Positions 1-8,448 are shown, numbered from the stretch's first letter. The stretch: 64,000 nucleotides of DNA from Lederbergia lenta NBRC 16444 (GCF_001591545.1 NZ_BCVC01000013.1:1-64000), one strand, 5' to 3'. Translations and numbers: made by a program. The notes: generated by a model not told the origin, from the sequence alone.

Positions 1-18
1 TTTTAAAAAAACATATGT

Positions 19-103
19 GGTGGGGTAGCGAAGTGGCTAAACGCGGCGGACTGTAAATCCGCTCCCTCCGGGTTCGGCGGTTCGAATCCGTCCCCCACCA
101 CCA
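19..103 (+). tRNA. tRNA-Tyr (anticodon GTA)
   Basis: This is a class II tRNA with a long variable arm. The acceptor GGTGGGG at 19-25 pairs with CCCCACC at 93-99, the anticodon GTA is at 53-55, and the CCA end is encoded at 101-103. It is the first of seven closely spaced tRNAs read in one direction. The cluster probably begins upstream of the window. Confidence 0.95.
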
Positions 104-109
104 TTTTAC

Positions 110-183
110 AGGGGTATAGTTTAGCGGTAGAACTAAGGTCTCCAAAACCTTCAGCGTGGGTTCGATTCCTACTACCCCTGCCA
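110..183 (+). tRNA. tRNA-Trp (anticodon CCA)
   Basis: The acceptor AGGGGTA at 110-116 pairs with TACCCCT at 173-179. The anticodon CCA lies at 142-144 and the T-arm has GGTTCGA. The 3' CCA is encoded at 181-183. It lies 6 nt after tRNA-Tyr and is presumably processed from the same transcript. Confidence 0.95.
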
Positions 184-191
184 ATTATTAT

Positions 192-267
192 GGCGGCTAT
201 GGCGAAATGGCTAACGCATCGGATTGTGGCTCCGACATCGTGGGTTCGATCCCCACTAGTCGCCCCA
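192..267 (+). tRNA. tRNA-His (anticodon GTG)
   Basis: The anticodon GTG is at 226-228. The acceptor GCGGCTA (193-199) pairs with TAGTCGC (257-263). G192 is the histidine-specific G-1 opposite C264, followed by an encoded CCA at 265-267. The extra G-1:C73 pair is the family hallmark and fixes the 5' end. Confidence 0.95.
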
Positions 268-294
268 TTTTTTTAATATTTGATTTATAAACAT

Positions 295-366
295 TGGGCT
301 ATAGCCAAGCGGTAAGGCAACGGACTTTGACTCCGTCATTCGTTGGTTCGAATCCAGCTAGCCCAG
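295..366 (+). tRNA. tRNA-Gln (anticodon TTG)
   Basis: The acceptor TGGGCTA (295-301) pairs with TAGCCCA (359-365). The anticodon TTG is at 327-329 and the discriminator is G366. CCA is not encoded, so this tRNA needs CCA addition, unlike its Tyr, Trp and His neighbours. Confidence 0.95.
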
Positions 367-371
367 TAAAT

Positions 372-443
372 GCGGAAGTAGTTCAGTGGTAGAACACCAC
401 CTTGCCAAGGTGGGGGTCGCGGGTTCGAATCCCGTCTTCCGCT
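372..443 (+). tRNA. tRNA-Gly (anticodon GCC)
   Basis: The acceptor GCGGAAG (372-378) pairs with CTTCCGC (436-442). The anticodon GCC is at 404-406 and the T-loop is TTCGAAT. No CCA is encoded. It is the fifth gene of the cluster. Confidence 0.95.
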
Positions 444-454
444 CTTGATAAAAT

Positions 455-528
455 GGCGGCATAGCCAAGTGGTAAGGCATGGGTCTGCAACACCCTTATC
501 ACCGGTTCAAATCCGGTTGCCGCCTCCA
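455..528 (+). tRNA. tRNA-Cys (anticodon GCA)
   Basis: The acceptor GGCGGCA (455-461) pairs with TGCCGCC (518-524). The anticodon GCA is at 487-489, and CCA is encoded at 526-528. Confidence 0.95.
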
Positions 529-537
529 TATAGTTAA

Positions 538-621
538 GCCTGAGTGGTGGAACTGGCATACACGTTGGACTCAAAATCCAATGCCTTCACGGGCTTGTGG
601 GTTCGAATCCCACCTCAGGTA
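538..621 (+). tRNA. tRNA-Leu (anticodon CAA)
   Basis: This is a class II tRNA with a long variable arm. The acceptor GCCTGAG (538-544) pairs with CTCAGGT (614-620), including one G-U pair. The anticodon CAA is at 572-574. No CCA is encoded. It is the last gene of the cluster and is followed by a strong terminator. Confidence 0.95.
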
Positions 622-647
622 TTCTAAAGATACGATTGATTAAGATT

Positions 648-694
648 AAACACTCTCAAACGTTGTTAAGACAGCGTTTGAGAGTGTTTTTTTG
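648..694 (+). terminator. Intrinsic terminator of the tRNA cluster
   Basis: A perfect 15-bp stem (648-662 with 675-689, core CACTCTCAAACG) is followed at once by a run of T. It closes the seven-tRNA operon. Confidence 0.9.
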
Positions 695-1933
695 TTTCTC
701 GAAATACATTTGAATCGACAACGTTTCTAAAGCATTTAACACCATTTTTACACAAACATATTATCAAATACATCCACAGTCTCTCTTTCATCTTGTTCGT
801 ACTTTTCATTCAAGATATAGGAGAAAGTTTACAAGTGGTTTTAATATTTGAGTGACTTAAGCGCTCATTCACATAGTTGATCGATACTTGTTAATATTTG
901 GAGGGCTTTGTTTACAGCAGTATTACTTATTATTTTGAATTTAGGTACTGGTCTGTAAAAGACTAGGTGGAACATATTAGTTGGCGTTGGCTCAAAAAGA
1001 TTTTTAAAAGGCTTCATGATCCCTTTATTACTTACAGTATATTGCCACGTCTTATCTACAGGACCTTTTGTCATTGATAGGGCATTTCTGTTACCAACAA
1101 ACAGAGATGCTCTAGTAAAGGCTCATGAAGTGATTCAAGACTTGGAGTATTTTTACAATATGAATCTGAGAGAAAAGAAGGGAACTATTAACAGGTTGGA
1201 TGAAAGGGATGATAAAATCTTTAATGTGATAGCTTACCGAGAATAAAAGAACCTAAAAATATTATTGAAAGTGAGTGATTTAATGGAATCAGCTATTTAA
1301 ATGACAGCCGAAGAAGTTGTAGATGCGATTTTCAAGATGGAAAATGACGAATGATGGAAGCGATTGGAGGAGTTGTGTTATCTCCGCTACAACAAAGATG
1401 GAATTCCAATGGGTGTTATAGATTACTAAAAATTTTTCGTGATTTGCTGAACTTAAGCCACATATTAAAAGTCTGATAGACAAACAAAGAGAAATCCTTA
1501 AAACTTTGAAACTTCTTCCACATGAACACAAGGAATTGGAATGTCAAGTCGATTATTATTAGATAAAGCTCTGCTGCTGGGGCCAAAGTCGTATAAAAAG
1601 ATACAGAGCGCTGGACAACTAGGAAATTATATATTAAATTTTGTCGGTCGAGTGTAAAGGCTCGATCGTTTTTATTTCTGAAATTGTTAATTTAGTCTGA
1701 CAGCTACAGAAATACCTCACCTGATGCGGAAGAGGTATTTCAATTTTAATAACAAAAGGAATGTTTGCTTTTGTTATTAATTGGTTACAATGTAAATAAA
1801 ATATATCACAATTTCGCTTTATCTATCAGAAGAATATTGTTTTAACTTTTTGAAAAACACGTCAAGGGCTAATCTCATTAAATAATAGACAATGGATTGA
1901 AAGCGCTTTTTAATGGACAATTTGTGACAAGCA
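695..1933. other. Gene-poor, decayed stretch between tRNA genes
   Basis: I see no intact gene here. Both strands carry short open frames at 865-1246 (69 codons on the minus strand, 76 on the plus strand), but none has a good ribosome binding site or a recognisable family. A clearer gene remnant lies at 1301-1562. Hairpins with T-rich tails occur at 1646-1675 (GGTCGAG/CTCGATC) and 1709-1741 (GAAATACCTC/GAGGTATTTC). The position after a tRNA cluster and the mixture of broken frames suggest an old insertion that has eroded. That is inference only, because no integrase or attachment-site repeat was found. Confidence 0.4.
1301..1562 (+). pseudogene. Broken small gene, unknown family
   Basis: Starting at ATG 1301 the frame reads like real protein (MTAEEVVDAIFKMENDE), meets TGA at 1352-1354, continues as WKRLEELCYLRYNKDGIPMGVIDY, then stops again. 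After a shift of frame a third piece (KPHIKSLIDKQREILKTLK, then LLPHEHKELECQVDYY) runs to TAG at 1560-1562. Two in-frame stops and a frameshift in otherwise coherent, charged coding sequence point to a pseudogene of roughly 85 codons. I do not recognise the parent family; small phage-borne proteins have similar composition, but that is only an impression. Confidence 0.4.
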
Positions 1934-1962
1934 TTGATAAGATTCGATTTCTTTTGTATACT
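1934..1962 (+). promoter_or_regulatory. SigA-type promoter of tRNA-Gly
   Basis: TTGATA at 1934-1939 and TATACT at 1957-1962 are separated by 17 bp, with TG directly before the -10 box (extended -10). The tRNA begins 33 nt downstream of the -10 box. Confidence 0.7.
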
Positions 1963-1995
1963 GACGTAGTACCTTTTTTGAAAGACCTATTGAAT

Positions 1996-2069
1996 GCGGG
2001 TGTAGTTTAGTGGTAAAACCTCAGCCTTCCAAGCTGATGATGTGAGTTCGATTCTCATCACCCGCTCCA
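1996..2069 (+). tRNA. tRNA-Gly (anticodon TCC)
   Basis: The acceptor GCGGGTG (1996-2002) pairs with CACCCGC (2059-2065). The anticodon TCC is at 2028-2030 and CCA is encoded at 2067-2069. Unlike the first seven, this tRNA is a single-gene unit with its own promoter and terminator. Together with the GCC isoacceptor it reads all glycine codons. Confidence 0.95.
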
Positions 2070-2090
2070 TAATACATATGTTTTCTCACC

Positions 2091-2141
2091 AACGCAGTGT
2101 TTCGTTCCTTAGATGAACGGGGTGCTGCGTTTTATTTTATT
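2091..2141 (+). terminator. Terminator after tRNA-Gly
   Basis: AACGCAG (2091-2097) pairs with CTGCGTT (2125-2131), and CGTTC (2103-2107) pairs with GAACG (2115-2119). The five bases between the two stems can pair only as G-U, so the hairpin is stable as RNA only from this strand. A T-rich tail follows. Confidence 0.75.
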
Positions 2142-2147
2142 TAGGGA

Positions 2148-2819
2148 TTAGTTACAGCTTATAAGATATATATATCCTTCGCCACCATTAATTTGTGTAA
2201 ACATATTTTTTAAGGACTCTAACATTTGTTTTGCTTCATTTGGATCCATAGCTGTAGGCAAATAAAGGATTTGAAGAGCGCTTGTTGTTTTAGACATTAC
2301 AGCTGTTCGCCTAGAATCAACAAAAGGGCTACCGAAAGGAGCTTTATTATCAACAGAAACGATTAAGTTGTTCAGTTGATTTTCTCTTCCGTTTAACCCT
2401 ACAAAGGATTCGTTCTTTTGCCCTTTACGTAGTTTAACATTGCCTTTAATATGGGATGTATCATAAATCCCAATGGGTATACGATATTTTAGTGAAAAAA
2501 AGTTATTAATGTCTGTAGCTGAATTCATGCTTGGAATGAAATTTTGTTTCTTTACTCTACGATACAATGCTTCAGCTGAGTGCCGATAGCGGTTAGGATC
2601 TTTTCCAAGTTGTTTAAAAATAGCTCGCCATTCTTTGATTTCATCAATATCGTTAATGTTTTGATCCTCAAGATCAAAAAATAAGGATTCTTGAAATAAT
2701 TGTAATCGCCCTTTTAACATTTGCGGTGAATTTTCGACAATAATGTTATCATACTGGATAATACCAAATGAAAGATTTGGTATCGATTGGCATAATTCAG
2801 GATCTATCGTTATTTCCAA
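2148..2819 (-). CDS. B3/B4 tRNA-binding domain protein
   Basis: The 224-aa product matches the free-standing B3/4 domain family, which is related to the editing/OB-like module of the phenylalanyl-tRNA synthetase beta chain. The body of the domain includes EWRAIFKQLGKDPNRYRHSAEALYRR, then IPIGIYD and a closing LPTAMDPNEAK stretch. Free-standing B3/4 proteins are thought to act on tRNA or to edit mischarged tRNA, but no role is proven for this one. I place the start at TTG 2819 because GGAGGTG ends 6 nt before it. The upstream ATG at 2858 has no ribosome binding site, and the ATG at 2834 lies on the binding site itself. It stands alone, convergent with the tRNA-Gly terminator. Confidence 0.8.
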   Translation of the reverse strand: MEITIDPELCQSIPNLSFGIIQYDNIIVENSPQMLKGRLQLFQESLFFDLEDQNINDIDEIKEWRAIFKQLGKDPNRYRHSAEALYRRVKKQNFIPSMNSATDINNFFSLKYRIPIGIYDTSHIKGNVKLRKGQKNESFVGLNGRENQLNNLIVSVDNKAPFGSPFVDSRRTAVMSKTTSALQILYLPTAMDPNEAKQMLESLKNMFTQINGGEGYIYLISCN

Positions 2820-2859
2820 TATTTCCACCTCCATAGTTAGTTGATAATAGTTTAACATA

Positions 2860-3279
2860 TATAGGATGGGGAGAACGGTGTCGAGGTTTCTAGAAGGAAA
2901 ATATTGATATACGGTTGAGGAAAAATGTCATGTTTATATAAGTTGAATAGAGATTTAATATAAAGGGTTCATTAATATTTGTATTGCTTGTTTTTATGAG
3001 GTTGTTATGAGAATTCAATGTTCTAGCAATTAAAGTGATTGTTCTATTTTTTCGTTATGACTATTACACATTAGGTATTTTTGCAACGGTAATTGGGAAC
3101 TTAATGTACAATAAGATTTCTCAACGAATCAGCGCTGGATAAGTATTGTTATCGATCGGGATTCGAAGGTTAAGCAGTGATAGTACAACATTTTAAAAAG
3201 AAAAAATAAATAATAAATAATAGTGTAAAGATTAACATGCTGTCCATCTCTATAGAGTGGAGAGATAGGAGGTATATAA
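2860..3279. other. Intergenic region, possible C-terminal remnant of a membrane protein
   Basis: There is no intact gene. A plus-strand open stretch at about 3053-3142 reads RYDYYTLGIFATVIGNLMYN and ends in SAG and a stop. This resembles the last helix of a transporter, but it has no upstream body. The promoter of queG must lie in the last 100 bp. Confidence 0.25.
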
Positions 3280-4425
3280 ATGGATTATGGAAAACTAAAG
3301 GAAGATATTATTGCTTATAGTAAAAGTATTGGTATTGATAAGATTGGATTTGCGAGCTCTGATCCTTTTATAGAAATGAAAAATTTACTGATTAGACAAC
3401 AAGAACTTGGTTATCAATCTGGTTTTGAAGAAAAAGATATTGAAAAACGAACCCATCCTGAACTCATATTTGAAGGACCGCGTTCCATTATAGCAATTGC
3501 ACTTGCATATCCGTCAAAACTTCCTGACGCACCACGCGGGAAAAAGGGCGAACGGCGTGGTATATTTTGTCGTGCTTCTTGGGGAATCGACTATCATGTG
3601 CTTGTGAGAGAGAAACTGGAAGACTTGGCTAGATATATCGAAGGTCGCGTAAAACAATCAAGATTTAAACTTATGGTAGATACAGGGGAATTGGTTGATA
3701 GGGCAGTAGCGGAGAGAGCAGGAATTGGCTGGAGCGGGAAAAATTGTTCGATTATTACTCCTGAATTTGGTTCTTACGTTTATCTTGGTGAAATGATCAC
3801 GAACTTGCCGTTTGAGCCAGATACACCAATGTTAGATCAATGTGGTGATTGCAATAAATGTAGGGATGCATGCCCAACGGGGGCTCTTGTGCAACCAGGC
3901 CAACTGGATGCCCAGCGTTGTATCGCTTTTCTCACGCAGACGAAAGGATTTATGCCAGATGAATTCCGGACGAAAATAGGGAATCGGCTGTATGGCTGTG
4001 ATACGTGTCAGACAAGCTGTCCAATAAATAAGGGAAAGGACTTTCGTGAGCATCCAAAAATGGAACCAGCTCCTGAGGTCGTGAAACCATTACTCATTCC
4101 TCTACTGAAAATATCAAATCGAGAATTTAGAGAATCTTATGGAGAGTTATCTGGTTCGTGGAGAGGGAAAAAACCGATTCAGCGCAATGCGATTTTAGCG
4201 CTTGCACATTTTAAAGATTCTTCTGCGGTTGGTGACCTGATTGATGTACTTCGGAAAGATGTTCGACCAGTCTTAAGAGGAACAGCTGCTTGGGCACTAG
4301 GGAAAATAGGGGGAGACGAAGCTCAAGAGGCACTTCTAAAAGCACAATTAGTAGAAGAAGATAATGAGGTATTAGTGGAAATAGAAAAAGGGTTAGAATT
4401 TTTCGCAGTGAAAGACGAGGTATAA
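3280..4425 (+). CDS. queG: Epoxyqueuosine reductase QueG
   Basis: QueG performs the last step of queuosine synthesis, reducing epoxyqueuosine to queuosine in tRNA (Tyr, His, Asn, Asp) with cobalamin and two [4Fe-4S] clusters. The 381-aa protein shows the N-terminal cobalamin-binding region with VDTGELVDRAVAERAG near residues 134-149 (containing the catalytic-type Asp). Two ferredoxin-like cysteine motifs follow, CGDCNKCRDACP from about residue 188 and CDTCQTSCP from about residue 239. A HEAT-like tail at about residues 300-370 completes the long QueG form. The start has GGAGG 8 nt upstream. It corresponds to B. subtilis yhbA, again followed by yhbB. The window's tRNA-Tyr and tRNA-His are among the substrates. 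Confidence 0.95.
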   Translation: MDYGKLKEDIIAYSKSIGIDKIGFASSDPFIEMKNLLIRQQELGYQSGFEEKDIEKRTHPELIFEGPRSIIAIALAYPSKLPDAPRGKKGERRGIFCRASWGIDYHVLVREKLEDLARYIEGRVKQSRFKLMVDTGELVDRAVAERAGIGWSGKNCSIITPEFGSYVYLGEMITNLPFEPDTPMLDQCGDCNKCRDACPTGALVQPGQLDAQRCIAFLTQTKGFMPDEFRTKIGNRLYGCDTCQTSCPINKGKDFREHPKMEPAPEVVKPLLIPLLKISNREFRESYGELSGSWRGKKPIQRNAILALAHFKDSSAVGDLIDVLRKDVRPVLRGTAAWALGKIGGDEAQEALLKAQLVEEDNEVLVEIEKGLEFFAVKDEV

Positions 4426-4441
4426 TTATCTCGTCTTTTTT
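4411..4441 (+). terminator. Terminator overlapping the queG stop codon
   Basis: AAAGACGAGGTA (4411-4422) pairs with TATCTCGTCTTT (4427-4438), with a T-run after it. The hairpin contains the last codons of queG and its TAA. Confidence 0.85.
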
Positions 4442-4540
4442 TAATTTTTCGTAGTCTTTATCTCATCATACCAAACACAAGAGCTCTCAACTAAAATAAG
4501 GAAATGTTGATGTACAAACATCCTGTGTGTGCAGTTTCTA

Positions 4541-4567
4541 TGTCGCTAAACGGGCGCTTGCTCTTTT
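4541..4567 (+). repeat. End fragment of a degenerate intergenic repeat
   Basis: The bases from TGTCGCTAAACGGGCGCTTG onward match the right end of the repeat at 48807-48963 (which has CGCTAAACGG then TTTGC). Only this end is recognisable here. Confidence 0.4.
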
Positions 4568-4617
4568 CTTATAATTAATTATTCTTTGCATATATATTTT
4601 CTAGGAGGAGGGATTTT

Positions 4618-5487
4618 GTGAAAAAACAATTGGTAGCAAACCTAGAAAAAAGAGCGATGGAATTGGTCGGAAGAGAGAAAATGGAGGAAGAAAAAATAAT
4701 AAGAAAATTGGATTCCATTAGAAATAGAAACGCGGAAATAGTAAAGGTTATTGCAAATGGAAAAATTTCAAAAAAGGAAAAAGTAGAAGAACATGAACAT
4801 GTGTACTATGATGTTCATTTGAAATATTTAATAAAGATGAATGAAGAAATGTATCTAGAGGAAGAAATTGAACGAAGGAAGGCTTCATTTTACAGAGGTG
4901 GATTGTTTGAAGATGTGGAACTCCCTATGCATATTCCAGATGAGCGTCAGGAAGAGCTATTTATAGTGGATGATAATCTTGAGGATATACAGCGAGAACG
5001 CTTTACTTATAATCGCTTGGATGCGGTTCGTTATGCTGAGAAATGGTGGAATACGTATAATCCGGCCTATGAAAAATTTGAAGTGGACTGCACAAATTAT
5101 ATATCACAATGTCTTCATGCAGGTGGAGCTCCAATGCGTGGTTACCCTAATCGGTCGAAAGGTTGGTGGTATCAGAATAAAAATTGGAGCTATAGTTGGT
5201 CTGTGGCCAATGCTTTAAAAGTTTATTTACAAAGTTCGAAAACAGGTTTGAAGGCACAAGAAGTTAACGATCCACTTCAACTTAAACTTGGTGATGTCAT
5301 TTGTTATGATTTTCAAGGGGATGGTCGTTTTGATCATAATACAATTGTTACGGCAAAAGATGCTTCAGGAATGCCACTTGTTAATGCTCATACCTACAAT
5401 AGTAGAATGAGATACTGGGCATATGAAGATTCGACTGCTTATACACCGAATATTAAATATAAAATGTTTACAATTATAGACGGATAG
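4618..5487 (+). CDS. yhbB: Amidase-domain protein YhbB
   Basis: This 289-aa protein has a charged, helical N-terminal half (residues 1 to about 125) and a C-terminal putative amidase domain (Amidase_6 type, an NlpC/P60-like cysteine fold). The nucleophile is likely Cys158 in VDCTNYISQCL, with histidines in DHNTIV and NAHTYN supplying the rest of the site. Family members are found in Bacillus and are linked to peptidoglycan or spore functions, but no substrate is established. It starts at GTG 4618 with AGGAGGAGG upstream. There is no signal peptide. It sits between queG and trmL, as in B. subtilis. Confidence 0.8.
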   Translation: MKKQLVANLEKRAMELVGREKMEEEKIIRKLDSIRNRNAEIVKVIANGKISKKEKVEEHEHVYYDVHLKYLIKMNEEMYLEEEIERRKASFYRGGLFEDVELPMHIPDERQEELFIVDDNLEDIQRERFTYNRLDAVRYAEKWWNTYNPAYEKFEVDCTNYISQCLHAGGAPMRGYPNRSKGWWYQNKNWSYSWSVANALKVYLQSSKTGLKAQEVNDPLQLKLGDVICYDFQGDGRFDHNTIVTAKDASGMPLVNAHTYNSRMRYWAYEDSTAYTPNIKYKMFTIIDG

Positions 5488-5636
5488 TAGAGTTTTTCTT
5501 CAAATGTTAAAATGGTATAATAACACTGAACCAATTATTATTGAAGAATAAGAAACGGAATAACTTCTTGGTTCAACTAACATTCAAAGGGGAAAACGAC
5601 CCGCTGAATAGAAATTCACTTTATGAGGTGACATCC

Positions 5637-6110
5637 GTGCCAATCCATGTAGTACTATACCAGCCGGAAATACCGGCGAACACTGGAAATATTGCAAGAA
5701 CATGTGCAGCGACAGATACTATTTTACATTTAATCCGCCCGCTAGGATTTTCAACGGAAGATAAAATGTTAAAACGTGCAGGTCTCGATTATTGGGAACA
5801 TGTAAAAATTATTTATCATGATTCACTTGAAGATTTTTTTTCAGCAAGTCATGGTGGACAGTATTTTTTTCTTTCTAAATTTGGAAAAAAACCATACACC
5901 TCTTTTCAATATGACAATACTGAAATGGACTATTATTTTATTTTTGGCCGAGAAACGAAAGGCTTGCCACAGGAAGTGATTGAACAACATCAGGAGACCT
6001 GTTTAAGAATCCCTATGAATGATAACGTCCGTTCACTTAATCTCTCTAATACGGCAGCGATATTAGTGTATGAAGCGCTAAGACAGCAAGGTTATCCAAA
6101 TCTACATTAA
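5637..6110 (+). CDS. trmL: tRNA (cytidine/uridine-34-2'-O)-methyltransferase TrmL
   Basis: TrmL is a SPOUT-class (knotted) methyltransferase that methylates the 2'-O of the wobble nucleotide of tRNA-Leu isoacceptors. The 157-aa product begins PIHVVLYQPEIPANTGNIAR. It carries the SPOUT motifs FGRETKGLP (about residues 105-113) and the knot LNLSNTAAILVYEALRQ at the C-terminus. I choose GTG 5637 because TGAGGTG precedes it by 6 nt and the product then has the family length of about 155 residues. The open frame itself extends upstream to 5541. It is B. subtilis cspR. The window's tRNA-Leu(CAA) is a known kind of substrate. Confidence 0.92.
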   Translation: MPIHVVLYQPEIPANTGNIARTCAATDTILHLIRPLGFSTEDKMLKRAGLDYWEHVKIIYHDSLEDFFSASHGGQYFFLSKFGKKPYTSFQYDNTEMDYYFIFGRETKGLPQEVIEQHQETCLRIPMNDNVRSLNLSNTAAILVYEALRQQGYPNLH

Positions 6111-6117
6111 TAAAGAA

Positions 6118-6168
6118 AAACCCCCTCTTTCTATGCTAACAGAAAGAGGGGGTTTACTTTTTTATTTT
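6118..6168 (+). terminator. Terminator of trmL
   Basis: A perfect 15-bp stem (6118-6132 with 6141-6155, core ACCCCCTCTTTCT) is followed by two T-runs. The small minus-strand gene at 6162 ends inside the tail. Confidence 0.92.
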
Positions 6169-6257
6169 TTATTAACGCCCGGCTTATCCTCATACCCAGA
6201 AGTGAAGATGGCAGCTAAGAATGCGATGCTGACGCCAATAACTAAGATTGTTCTCAT
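6162..6257 (-). CDS. 31-aa single-span membrane peptide
   Basis: ATG at 6257 on the minus strand opens a 31-codon frame: MRTILVIGVSIAFLAAIFTS followed by a polar tail GYEDKPGVNKK. A GGAGG lies 10 nt upstream. The first 19 residues form one hydrophobic helix and the charged tail would face one side of the membrane. The clean ribosome binding site and the typical micro-protein layout support a real gene. I do not recognise its family and cannot give a function. Confidence 0.6.
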   Translation of the reverse strand: MRTILVIGVSIAFLAAIFTSGYEDKPGVNKK

Positions 6258-6494
6258 AATATGTAAGCCTCCTTAAACTCATATCTTGTCCTTTATATAG
6301 TATATCCCATTTGATAAGAAATGTGAATGCTCCGTTTTTCGTTTAAAAAAGAATATGACGAGTAAGTGAATAAGCTTTAAGTTTTTGAATATGTTTTCTT
6401 AAGGGACATGTTTATGAGGGATTAAATCATGTTTAGTTGTTGACTTGCATATAAATTAAGTAATATCTCTCAAAATGCGGCTAGGGAGGTTCAT
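6258..6494. other. Divergent promoter region before prkA
   Basis: This 237-bp region separates the small minus-strand gene from prkA and must hold both promoters. In B. subtilis prkA is read by SigE. Here a weak candidate is GAATATG near 6390 with CATGTTTAT 13 bp later, which is too poor a match to assert. Confidence 0.3.
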
Positions 6495-8390
6495 ATGGAT
6501 ATTTTAAAAAGAATTGAAAACTACCGAGCACAAGAAGAAAAGTTAAAGTGGGAAGGAACATTCTCCGAATATCTAAAATTACTTGAATCAAAACCATGGA
6601 TTGCCCAATCTGCGCATTCTCGTTTATATAATATGATAAAGGATGCGGGAGTGGAGGAGGAAAATGGAAGTAAGTCATACCAGTTTTTTAATCATCAACT
6701 ATTTGGACTTGAAGAGGCGTTGGAAAAGTTAGTCGAAGAATATTTTCATCCTTCAGCAAAAAGGCTTGATGTAAGAAAGCGAATACTATTGTTAATGGGT
6801 CCAGTCAGTGGTGGAAAGTCCACGCTTGTGACAATGTTGAAAAGAGGGTTAGAGCAATACTCTAGGACAGATAGAGGTTCGGTTTATGCGATTAAAGGTT
6901 GTCCCATGCATGAGAATCCTTTAAACATGATCCCTGAGCATTTACGTGACGACTTTTATGAGGAATATGGAATTAGGATTGAAGGCAATTTATCCCCATT
7001 AAATACGATGAGATTAGAGCAGGATTACGGAGGAAGAATAGAGGATGTACTCGTTGAAAGAATATTTTTCTCAGAAGATAAGCGAGTAGGGATTGGTACT
7101 TTTAGTCCATCGGATCCAAAATCTCAGGATATAGCCGATTTAACGGGCAGTATAGATTTTTCTACGATCGCGGAATTTGGTTCAGAGTCAGACCCAAGAG
7201 CGTATCGATTTGATGGAGAATTAAATAAAGCGAACCGTGGCTTGATGGAATTTCAAGAAATGCTCAAATGTGATGAAAAGTTTCTTTGGCATTTGCTTTC
7301 GTTAACACAAGAAGGAAATTTTAAAGCGGGTAGGTTTGCCTTAATTTCCGCTGACGAACTCGTTGTTGCTCATACAAATGAAACGGAATATCGATCCTTT
7401 ATTTCCAATAAAAAGAATGAAGCTCTACATTCAAGAATTATTGTTATGCCTGTTCCATACAATTTAAAAGTTTCTCAAGAAGAGCGTATTTATGAAAAAA
7501 TGATTCGTGAAAGTGATGTGGCTGATGTTCATATTGCACCACATACTTTAAGGGTTGCTGCCATGTTCTCCATTTTAACAAGACTTAAAGAACCAAAACG
7601 AGGAGACATAGATGTTTTAAAGAAACTGCGACTTTATGACGGAGAAAATGTAGAAGGATTCAATTCAGCTGATGTGGATGAATTAAAACAAGAGTTCCAA
7701 GAAGAAGGAATGAGTGGGATTGATCCAAGGTATGTCATAAACCGGATTTCATCAACGATCATTCGTAAGGGAATTACTACTATCAACGCACTTGATGTGT
7801 TAAGGTCATTAAAAGAAGGGCTCGATCAGCATCCTTCTATTACAGCAGAACTTAAAGAAAAATATCTAAACTTTATCTCGCTTGCAAGAAAAGAATTCGA
7901 TGATATGGCGAAAAAAGAAGTGCAGAAAGCTTTTGTTTATTCATATGAAGAGTCGGCGAAAACACTGATGGATAATTACCTAGATAATGTTGAAGCTTAC
8001 TGTAATAAATCAAAATTACGAGACCCATTAACTGGGGATGAAATCAATCCAGATGAAAAACTAATGAGATCGATAGAGGAACAAATTGGTATCTCAGAAA
8101 ATGCAAAAAAGGCGTTTCGTGAGGAAATCCTCATACGTATTTCCGCATTAGCAAGAAAAGGAAAAAGATTTGATTATCGTTCACATGATCGATTACGGGA
8201 AGCAATTCAAAAGAAACTTTTTGCTGATTTGAAGGATGTTGTTAAGATCACTACATCAGCTAAGACACCGGATGAACAACAATTGAAAAAAATAAATGAA
8301 GTTGTAGCCAGATTAGTTGATGAACATGGGTATAATTCTACATCTGCAAATGATTTACTAAGATACGTTGGTAGTTTATTAAATCGGTAG
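6495..8390 (+). CDS. prkA: Serine protein kinase / AAA+ protein PrkA
   Basis: PrkA is a conserved cytoplasmic AAA+ protein with a C-terminal kinase-like region. In Bacillus it is made in the mother cell and promotes SigK-dependent gene expression; ATPase, protease and kinase activities have all been proposed. The 631-aa product has the expected length. Its Walker A is GPVSGGKST at about residues 102-110, the AAA core lies at about 60-370, and a long helical C-terminal PrkA domain follows. The start has AGGGAGG about 7 nt upstream. yhbH, its usual partner in the yeaG-yeaH type pair, is present downstream at 10508, here separated by two inserted genes. Confidence 0.95.
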   Translation: MDILKRIENYRAQEEKLKWEGTFSEYLKLLESKPWIAQSAHSRLYNMIKDAGVEEENGSKSYQFFNHQLFGLEEALEKLVEEYFHPSAKRLDVRKRILLLMGPVSGGKSTLVTMLKRGLEQYSRTDRGSVYAIKGCPMHENPLNMIPEHLRDDFYEEYGIRIEGNLSPLNTMRLEQDYGGRIEDVLVERIFFSEDKRVGIGTFSPSDPKSQDIADLTGSIDFSTIAEFGSESDPRAYRFDGELNKANRGLMEFQEMLKCDEKFLWHLLSLTQEGNFKAGRFALISADELVVAHTNETEYRSFISNKKNEALHSRIIVMPVPYNLKVSQEERIYEKMIRESDVADVHIAPHTLRVAAMFSILTRLKEPKRGDIDVLKKLRLYDGENVEGFNSADVDELKQEFQEEGMSGIDPRYVINRISSTIIRKGITTINALDVLRSLKEGLDQHPSITAELKEKYLNFISLARKEFDDMAKKEVQKAFVYSYEESAKTLMDNYLDNVEAYCNKSKLRDPLTGDEINPDEKLMRSIEEQIGISENAKKAFREEILIRISALARKGKRFDYRSHDRLREAIQKKLFADLKDVVKITTSAKTPDEQQLKKINEVVARLVDEHGYNSTSANDLLRYVGSLLNR

Positions 8391-8407
8391 TAAATAAGAA
8401 AATCATA

Positions 8408-8448
8408 AAAACAACGTCTTTCTCAGAAGAGAGAGGCGTTGTTTTTTA
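8408..8448 (+). terminator. Terminator of prkA
   Basis: A 17-bp hairpin (8408-8424 with 8429-8445, loop AGAA) with two G-U pairs is followed by T residues. Confidence 0.9.

Noticed and set aside
383-574. 63-codon minus-strand frame across tRNA-Gly, tRNA-Cys and the 5' edge of tRNA-Leu
   Set aside because: It is the antisense of tRNA genes; such frames read [12 protein letters not shown] strings that are a known artefact.
1897-1911. cre-like sequence TTGAAAGCGCTTTTT
   Set aside because: One mismatch, and the only nearby gene is a tRNA, so CcpA control is implausible.
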